Assembly (NCBI GenBank): GCA_000708835.1
Contig: DF237527.1
Coordinates: forward strand, 4,049-57,003
Source of the DNA: Klebsormidium nitens
Lineage: Eukaryota; Streptophyta; Klebsormidiophyceae; Klebsormidiales; Klebsormidiaceae
Length of the DNA stretch: 52,955 bases
Reading direction: 5' to 3'
Shown: piece by piece, positions 45,917 to 52,955 of the stretch
How positions within the stretch are numbered: position 1 is the first letter of the stretch
Layout: the number at the start of each line of letters is the position of its first letter
Notes under the pieces: generated by a model
The model's input: only the letters and a program-made list of their open reading frames with translations
Databases searched by the model: none
What the model was told of the DNA's origin: nothing
Position numbers and translations under genes: made by a program

Positions 45917-48900
45917 TCTGTCTGCTAAGGGCTCGTCATCAAGAAGCTTGCAAGTAAAGATTGAGGTGCCTAGATCAGGTCTAGAAAGCACATACATATT
46001 TATGTGGAGAAGGATATTCATACTTGTCCAGTTTACAGACTTGTTGGATTCAGCCCGTGCGCATCTGTAAATATTGTCACGCCAATTTGGAGCAAATTAT
46101 CCACCGAGTCTAAGAGTCAAACAATCTGGTCCGATCTAAAACTCATCTAACTTGTTATTAGTTGGATCTCCACGAGCTAAGCGACCGTCAACAACGTTAT
46201 TCTCGCACTTTCGCATCGATGTTGGGACTCATTGGTTTTGTAACCAAACCCGGATGACGTGGCAACTCCATCGAGTTATGGTTACGAGATTAAACCGTTA
46301 TTAATAAGACCTAACCCAAGGTTGAGCCAACCCTGTAATAATCAAAAAAAACCCTCAATGCGCCAGCATTGGCGCCTGTATTGTGCCTTTCACCCCTTTA
46401 ACGCCTTTGCCTCTCTAAGTTGCCTTCGCCGTAGTCCGTAGGAAGTTAGAGCGTTCGAGCGCCTAGGGAACGCCGGTTTGCGGGTCCGATCCCCACCTTT
46501 TGCAACTTTTTTCCATGTTCTCTCACTCGTATACATTGGCATATTCCATGTACTTTTAAGTGAGGTCCATAACCGATTCATGCAAAGCTAGTGTGACGCA
46601 ACAAGTAAACTTCCTTTGCAGAGGGCTATTGGTGATGCTTGAAACCTGCGTGCTTACATAAGCATGCATTCACCTTAAAAGGTATCGATCCACCTCAATT
46701 ATTGGGAAGCTTTTTTCAGGTGCTAGAGCAGAAGGGTTATCATTTAGGGGTGCTTGAATAATTCCAATTAACAGATTTTCAAACGTACGGATTGAGGAGT
46801 TCCGAGTCATCATTTTATGGGGTTTTTATTACGGGTGCCGTTTCATGCATTTGAAATGCGCCAATCATGGTCCGGGTCACCTCTTCCGACTATTTGGAGC
46901 CATCGATTTTTCAAGAGTTTTAAATTGCCAGTTCATGCAAAGGGTTTCCTACTCGGAGGCTTTGAACTTGTTGACCCAGGTGCCAGGTACTAAGGAACTT
47001 ATAGATTTAGCAAGGTTCTAGCAACATGCAGAAAGGTGGGTCGCACGCCAACTTTTATAGGTTGTAAATTCGGAGTTCGCGTTGTGGGCTAATTTGGTCC
47101 ATTTCGGCGGCGCGCCTAATCATTCCCGGCCGTCGAAAATGAATCGAAGGTTAATCTCGTACTGTAGTGCCCCGTGACCGCCACTTAGCGGTCATGCAGC
47201 ACCACCGGTCGGCACTTTGTAGTTAGTCTGCGAGTAGGGGCGCGAGTACGGTGTGCTTGAGCAACCGCGGGCCGCGAGTGTGTCAGGTTTTAGGGGGCTC
47301 CAGGCAATGACGGCAGCGATGAAGACCACTAGTCCGTAGAGTCGCTCGATAGATTTGAGTAGCTAAGAACCACTCGCAGAAAGATACGCTGATTTGTAAT
47401 TGGTGGAGACAAGTCGGTGTACGGTCCCGTAGACTTCGCGTCTGAAAGCAGCACTTTGAAAAGATCTGCATGAGGAGCATCGAGGAAGAAATTGGCGTTC
47501 GAGTAGTCCTCGCGAGACATTGTCTTGAGTAGACACAATCGAACTTTTTGCTTGTTTGATTGCTTGTTTGAGAGGCGCTTGCTTCTTGTAGCGTTTTGCT
47601 TCGGGACACTTGTCTCTGTAGCGTTTGGCTGGCGTTTCTGCCTGTATATTGTATGGACCTGTGTAAGCTGGCCAGGCCTTTAAGGACGCCTTAAGCCCGC
47701 AACGATGTTCTAAGTTTCATACCCTCTCGCGACCTGCCATATCACTTGGTTCTCAGCTCAATCGGACTTCACCGCAAATGTATCGCAGTGCAACATGGTG
47801 AATGCACATTGGCCCAATCAAGGGGGACACTGCCAGTGATGAGCTTACGCAGGTTGTAACTGTTTATCTTGGTTCGTTATTTCAAGTTCACATGGGCTAG
47901 CTGGAGTGCACGGTATGGGAAACTCCCTTGTGTGATACTTCACGGTAGTATCGCCCTTGTCTGGTTAGCTTTGCATGGGCACCATGCTAGATTCCGCTGC
48001 CTGCTATTTAATATATTAATATAGTAGCTTGTCTGTAGCCCCACGCTGAGTTACGTAAGGTCAGTGACGGTTAACTGTGGGTTAGTATACCTCCAAGCCA
48101 TCCGGTAGTGGGAATTAGTAGCCCGGGTGTTTGTTGTAGGCTGCTAGTGGTCCCAGCGTTCGGGCCGGTGGACTTCCTAGTGCAATACAAAGCTCCTCGA
48201 TTTCCGAGTTCAACTCTATCATTTACTCAGCCGTCGAAGCTCCCATTGATGGTCGTCTAAATTCGATACCTCCATTTTCCACGATCGCAAATCCGCCGCT
48301 AATCCGCCGCAAGAGTACGTTCGTAATTGCGAAATCCGCGGCCACAACAATCCAAAACCTCAACGCCTTTGAGCTTGACTCAACCTCGCGAGTCGCTTCA
48401 ATGATTGGGCGCAACACAATGTTTGCTAGTTAGCAATTAACAACGCCTCCCCTTGCTGATTGCTACTACTAATATTACCTTTGTGTTCGGGCTACAGACT
48501 TGCCATAGCCTTATAAACCACCACTAGGGGTACAACTTGGGGCAAACCGGCTATCATTCAATAATTCTCGCCAATGGCCACCGGTATTCACCATTTTGTC
48601 CGGCAGCGCATGCTTCCAATTAGTCATGGAAATTTAAGCTGATAGATCAAAAAACAAAAGCATTACTCCACTGTTTTCAGCGGTCTTTCTTTCTGATGCT
48701 CGGTTCTAAACTATTGTGCAAGGCCATATGTCGAAATGGCCCGGCTGCTCAAAACAAAGAGAAACGGCTTATTCTTCTGCTGCCGCGAAGGACCTTTTTG
48801 TATGCCAGCCTTGCGCCCTAACGCGCCCGTTGCAATTTTCAAGTTGCAAAAGATTATGGCCAAGCCATAGTAACCAGCACTATTTATTACCCGGTCACGC

Positions 48901-49537
48901 GGTTCTAGATCGTTGCGGTCTCGTTGCGGGAACATGTCGATAACATACCAGACAAGTTTCGGCACACTCGGCTAAAGAAAAATGTCAGGCTAGAGTGTGT
49001 CGAGTCGGAATTATATTCAGCACTGCTTGTTGAGTGGTGACTTAAACTAGGGTAGGCAGGAATTCGAGTCCATGCTAGAATGTAGCTCAGTGCACCATGT
49101 GAGACAGTAAACAAGAAAAAAGTGAAGCCAGGCTTCATTCTTTCTTCCGTTCAGTCAAAAGTTTGATATGGGGCGGCAATCTTGAGCCCATGCGAACTGT
49201 ACGATGGCCAGAAGGCAGTCTCAACTCGGTTACTATGTGTGGCGTGACATGTGAAGTGTGAATAGCGAAGGCACATGCGGTTCTGAATTCTGAGGTGCGC
49301 TGTGAGCGGAGGCGAGCATTACAAAAGAAAGAATCATCAGAGTTGCATTTAGTGCATCGATCGGCGGCTAGTGGGCTACTGGAACGCTAAAACGACCCTT
49401 GGTGGATTCTGGTGGAATTGGGTTCTGTAACGGGTCAATTCAAGAAGGTGATTAAACAGCCAACGGGTTATGACTCGGATATATAAGCTATGGGAGTGCC
49501 GTTTGATCCACTGCTCTATCAACGGAGGTCCTTGGGG
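45917..49537. other. Gene-poor region downstream of RSH
   Basis: No ORF here looks like a protein or an exon with good splice sites. The start holds the RSH 3' UTR. Around 47170-47280 a GC-rich stretch contains a 7-bp stem (TGACCGC, loop CACTTA, GCGGTCA), and 48002-48030 is an AT-rich palindrome. A solo LTR is possible somewhere here, but no boundaries could be set. Confidence 0.4.
46418..46512 (+). other. Possible Pol III-type remnant (B-box-like sequence and T tract)
   Basis: GGGTCCGATCCCC at about 46481-46493 resembles a tRNA T-arm/B box and is followed by a run of T at 46507-46512. AAGTTGC (46418) can pair with GCAACTT (46502). The spacing does not make a normal tRNA cloverleaf, so a tRNA-derived SINE relic is the most that can be suggested. 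Confidence 0.22.
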
Positions 49538-50025
49538 CCTTGAAACTTGAGCGATTAGCTAACTCAAACAATTCCAGCGACAACTTGTATGAAGGTCCTT
49601 CGGGCCCTTCAAATGCATGCAAGCAATTACGCTAATTCAAGCAATCCAAGCAACTACTATGTATGGGGATTCATGGAGGCCTTGAAACATGAGCAATTGC
49701 GCTAATTCGAGCAATATAAGCAACGGCTGTATGAATGGGTCATCAGACTCAGAGCACTTGAAAATATGAGCAATTACGCTAATTTGAGCAATCCAAGCAA
49801 TTGTTATATGTAGGGCTCATAAGTCGAAGTGCATGAAAAGATAAGCATTTACGCTAATTCAAGCAATCGGACTCGCAGACGCATTGTGAAGGGGTTTTGA
49901 AGGCTCTTGAAATATGAGCATTTACGCTAATTCAAGCAATCCGAGCAACTGTAATCAATGGGGTCCCTATCGTTAGGACCTTTGAAACGCGAGCAGTTGT
50001 CCTAATTCAAGCTTTCCAAGCAACT
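49538..50025. repeat. Degenerate minisatellite, unit about 75 bp, about 7 units
   Basis: Units share a core of the type GAGCAATTACGCTAATTC followed by AAGCAATCCAAGCAAC, and each is preceded by a CTTGAAA(A/T)AT-like stretch. Cores start near 49551, 49610, 49691, 49768, 49842, 49916 and 49989. Units have diverged, mainly between the cores. Confidence 0.85.
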
Positions 50026-50029
50026 TCGA

Positions 50030-50350
50030 CCTTGCACCCGTGAATTAGCCCAATTGCTCAATTTCCCTCATTATTCAACGATTTGCGGTGTGTACAGAGC
50101 TTCAAGGGCTATGGGTGTACAAGAAAGTGGGCCCGGGCGGGTCAGGTTGTGTGTAATTATTGTAATATGGTTAACTGAGCAATTCGTACTCTTCAGACGG
50201 TTACCCAAATTACTCAGATTACCCTAATTGCTCAAAATTTCAGGGTAGAATCGTGTGGATCTCCATACGCTATGACAGTAGAAGGGGCTCACCCTAAGGG
50301 CTTAAATGCCTAAGTAATTACTGCAATTGGCTAATTGGAGCAATTCACCC
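50030..50350. repeat. Scattered reverse-oriented copies of the minisatellite core
   Basis: GAATTAGCCCAATTGCTCAA (about 50042) and CCCTAATTGCTCAA (about 50223) are reverse complements of the core GAGCAATT..GCTAATTC. They lie directly to the right of the forward array, so the array has inverted neighbours. A further forward core-like stretch is GGCTAATTGGAGCAATTC near 50328. Confidence 0.55.
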
Positions 50351-50506
50351 TTGTTCTCTATGTATGCAACTATTAGATCGAAATAATTGTACATCGCGTC
50401 TGACATACACTGACACAAACTGTGCACAACCCGGTACTCTTAACCACTATAGTTTGCACTTGGCCATTTGCATCAAGATAAAGAAGCCTCTCGAGCACCT
50501 ACATTT

Positions 50507-50697
50507 GAACCCTAACACAAAAGAATGACACGCTCCGCACCCATACCCACCCTAACCACCAAGATAACCCCACCCGTCCCTAATAGCCCCGTTCTTAGAA
50601 GCCTGGGGCCCCAGCACTAAAAACCCTCACACAAAACGTGACACGCTGCGCATCCGTACCCACCTTAACCACCAAATTAACCCCACCCGTCCTTCGA
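50507..50697. repeat. Direct repeat of about 80 bp, two copies
   Basis: Copy 1 (about 50507-50585) and copy 2 (about 50617-50697) share ACCCTAACACAAAA/ACCCTCACACAAAA, TGACACGCT, CGTACCCACC or its variant, and AACCCCACCCGTCC. The start-to-start distance is about 110 bp. Confidence 0.8.
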
Positions 50698-50869
50698 GTG
50701 CATATACTGCATACATTAATGTACCAGCACCAGCTGCTTTTGACCTAGGATAGCGTTGCCATACTTTTCAAACCCCCTCCACTCCCTTTGATAGCATCCC
50801 AGGCCGCCCCTATGATCATAGTTAGCGTTACGCGTTACGTTTCCGTTTTCCACCAGAATCCACCAAGGG

Positions 50870-52036
50870 TCATTTTAGCGTCCCCACGCTCCAGCCCGTG
50901 CCCATCAAAGGGTTTGGCCTCGACTTCGCGGGGCCGCTGCCGCGCTTGCGGCAGGGCAACCAGTACGTGGTGGTGCTGGTGGAGAGGCTTCAGCAAGACG
51001 GTGGCCCTGGTCCCCACTCGGGATAAAGAACCCTCCACGGTTGTAGGTACCGTAGACGTCTTGGTGTTGACACAGGAGGCGTTCACACAGGAGGTGTTGA
51101 CGCGGTTTGGGGCGCCGACGGAGGTGGTGACAGACAGGGGCGGGGAGTTTGCGGCGGAGTTCCAGGCGTGCCTGGACGCGGCACTGGTGGATCACAAAGC
51201 CACAGCCGCCCATCACCCGCAGGCGAACGGACTGAGCGAGTGCGTGATCTAGGTGGTCAAGCGGACGTTGCGCCTGAGTGGTGCCGGGGGCGTGCACGCG
51301 GCCGAGGACCGGGACCTGTACCTCCCGTGGGTGGCCATGGGGTACAACTTCAGCACACAGACGTCGCTGGCGGGATTCTCGCCGTACCAGCTCATGTACG
51401 GGCGGGCACCACGGTCCCGGGGGCCATCAAGGTGGAAGTGGCTAAGTCCCTGGACATGGACAACGAGGAGCAGACCCTCGATCTGGACAACGAGGAGCGG
51501 CTGGTGGCGCTAGTGGCGCAGCGCGCGAAGCTGTTTGAGCGGTGGGTGCCCATGGCGATGGGCAACCTGGAGATTGCGCATCACTGGCACCGCGACACCC
51601 TGCGGTACGCTCAGACGCGCAATGGGGCTTGGAAGCCAGAAGCCGCAGGCGGTTAAGTATGAGCCTGGGGACTATGTCTACCTGCAGCGCGAGATGCTCT
51701 ACACACTGGACACACGGGCATGCGTGCAGGTCCTCAGCGTGCGCGAGGTGGCGGCCAACGGGGTCTTGGAGCTGGAGGGGGCGGACGCTCGCACGATCAG
51801 GGTGCACATGGAACGGTGTGCTCCCTGCCACTGGGCGGACATTGATGGACGAATGGACCCACTTGCGGCGGTCCTGGCGGTCGACGTTGCCAGCACGCGG
51901 TGTTGGAAGGCGAGCGGAGCGGCCGCATGTTGCTGTGTGACGGGTGCGGGGCTGGGTGGCACCTCAAGAGTGCCTAGCGCGGCCGCTACCGGCAGTCCTG
52001 GATGGATTGGTACTGCGCCCAGTGCCATGCGATGTA
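50870..52036 (+). pseudogene. Ty3/gypsy-type integrase relic with a C-terminal PHD-finger tail
   Basis: The fragment starts inside an integrase core. GFGLDFAGPLP carries the first catalytic Asp, VVTDRGGEF (Asp at 51133) the second, and a Glu at 51238 follows after about 35 residues beside HHPQANGL. Downstream come YLPWVAMGYNFSTQTSLAGF and SPYQLMYGRAP, typical of gypsy integrases, then a KYEPGDYVYLQREM segment and HMERCAPCHW. At about 51925-52036 the sequence reads LLCDGCGAGWHL and, after shifts, CLARPLPAV and WYCAQCH, which is the cysteine pattern of a PHD finger. The frame is broken near 50990, 51250 (TAG), 51410, 51640 and 51975, so the element is dead. No reverse transcriptase, gag or LTR pair was seen. 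Confidence 0.8.
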
Positions 52037-52299
52037 GCTTGACCAGAGCATACTGTATCAATGGTGGTATGAATGTCCATTTCTGGACGTTCATTTGGAT
52101 TTCTTCAGGGCCAAAAACAAGCGGCCTGAATATTCACTGAACCAGCCTGAACAGATAAGGACTACAGACTCGGATTGTGCGGGAAAATTCTAATTATTTT
52201 GAAAATTCGGCAATTATTTGGTACATTATGTATTACAGAATTCTGCGAAATGTTCATTTCATATTCATTCAGGTTCCTTGAATTTCTGAACTAGGCGTG

Positions 52300-52321
52300 C
52301 CGGGGGCTCTTGGGCCCCCGG
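52300..52321. repeat. Perfect 8-bp GC-rich hairpin
   Basis: CCGGGGGC (52300) pairs with GCCCCCGG (52314) around a 6-base loop. It lies about 270 bases after the retroelement relic. Any role is unknown. Confidence 0.6.
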
Positions 52322-52899
52322 ATGCTTTGTAGTGTCAACAGAGGCAAGCGAAGCACATCCCCGCATCTACTGACACTTCCAATCGGTCAGCAAACTGTCG
52401 AACCTGGTGCAAACGACCTCAACGTGCACGCTCAACTTGACTGCTTGACACCAGTCGCAATATCGGTGCGAGCTCGGCAAACAGGCCTCCAAGCGTGCAT
52501 TTGTGCACCGAACGTTGCTCATAGTGTCACTCTTCAATAAAAAGCTGCTGTGCTTTAACATTGACACAAAAGATAAAATCGGTGCGACCACTCACAGTGC
52601 TGCCTGACAGTATAGCTTTAATACTACCGAAAACCCGGAGGAAGTGCCAACCAATCCAGACTGCGGCTCGGCGCGGAGCCTTGACACCACATCACAGTCT
52701 TCCTTGGTCCTTATTTTTAACACCAATCCGGCTTCAATGTCCAGGCGGAGTCAAAAACCTCGGCGACGGCGTTAAGCTTACGTCACTCGACCAATCAGAT
52801 CGCCGGGATGGGTCCTGAAGACTCTGAAAGAGCCCCCTAATAATGGCCTGGCGCCCGGGCCACATGTTTTTTTTGTTTTTTTGTTTTTTTCGAAACAAG

Positions 52900-52909
52900 T
52901 ATATAAATA
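52900..52909 (+). promoter_or_regulatory. TATA-box-like sequence at the right edge
   Basis: TATATAAATA follows a T-rich tract and a short gap and is about 45 bases from the window end. It could serve a gene or an LTR beyond the edge; this cannot be judged here. Confidence 0.25.
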
Positions 52910-52955
52910 TTGCGGGACCCGTGTATTGAACTAGAAATGCCACCGGATCACCAAG

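Larger units (their letters stand above)
52037..52955. other. Terminal non-coding region
   Basis: Nothing coding was recognised. Features include a short hairpin near 52300, an AATAAA-type sequence at about 52536 and a T-rich tract at 52866-52890. Confidence 0.4.

Noticed and set aside
46418-46512. tRNA gene
   Set aside because: The T-arm-like part is separated from the putative acceptor strand by extra bases, and no D arm or anticodon stem of normal size forms.
47160-47640. Solo LTR
   Set aside because: A TG-type start and GC-rich stretch suggested it, but no matching end, target duplication or second copy was found.
49538-50025. CRISPR array
   Set aside because: The repeats are diverged units of about 75 bp with a related spacer sequence, in a eukaryotic context; no cas genes are present.

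Overview
The window looks like nuclear DNA of a photosynthetic eukaryote. Its genes are split by many GT-AG introns of roughly 100-1000 nt. One gene encodes a plant-type RelA/SpoT homologue with a transit-peptide-like N terminus, and another encodes the eukaryotic vesicle-fusion factor MON1. A green-lineage organism fits best, and a streptophyte alga such as Klebsormidium is my guess. That guess is inference and was not tested. Exon models were built by hand from splice sites, reading phase and remembered family sequences, so individual boundaries may be off even where the gene call is firm.

Region 1 (1-12.7 kb, minus strand) is a large multi-exon gene. Its 5' part encodes acidic, low-complexity linkers. 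Its 3' part carries an archaeo-eukaryotic primase (AEP) domain and then a helicase related to the herpes-type origin-binding protein (PF02399-like), which runs off the left edge. Inside the gene a block of about 3.5-4 kb has been tandemly duplicated. Five homologous, symmetric phase-0 exons occur, and about 20 copies of a 62-bp inverted-repeat element sit in the introns. A frameshift in the helicase and a stop in one duplicated exon suggest decay, or a sequence error.

Region 2 (13.4-17.4 kb, plus strand), head-to-head with region 1, is a Crinkler/RHS-like protein: coiled-coil header, P-loop NTPase and C-terminal nuclease-like domain. A small type I membrane protein gene of three exons follows (19.15-20.98 kb).

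Region 3 (22.7-30.6 kb, minus strand) is a complete MON1 gene of ten exons. Region 4 (33.3-45.9 kb, plus strand) is a complete RSH gene of seventeen exons (HD hydrolase, synthetase, TGS). MON1 and RSH diverge from a 2.7-kb spacer that holds a foldback element. Degenerate copies of exon-intron boundary segments recur in the introns of both genes.

Region 5 (46-53 kb) is repeat-rich and poor in genes. It holds a degenerate minisatellite with a unit of about 75 bp, a duplicated segment of about 80 bp, and a broken Ty3/gypsy-type integrase followed by a broken PHD finger. No CRISPR array, rRNA or convincing tRNA was seen.
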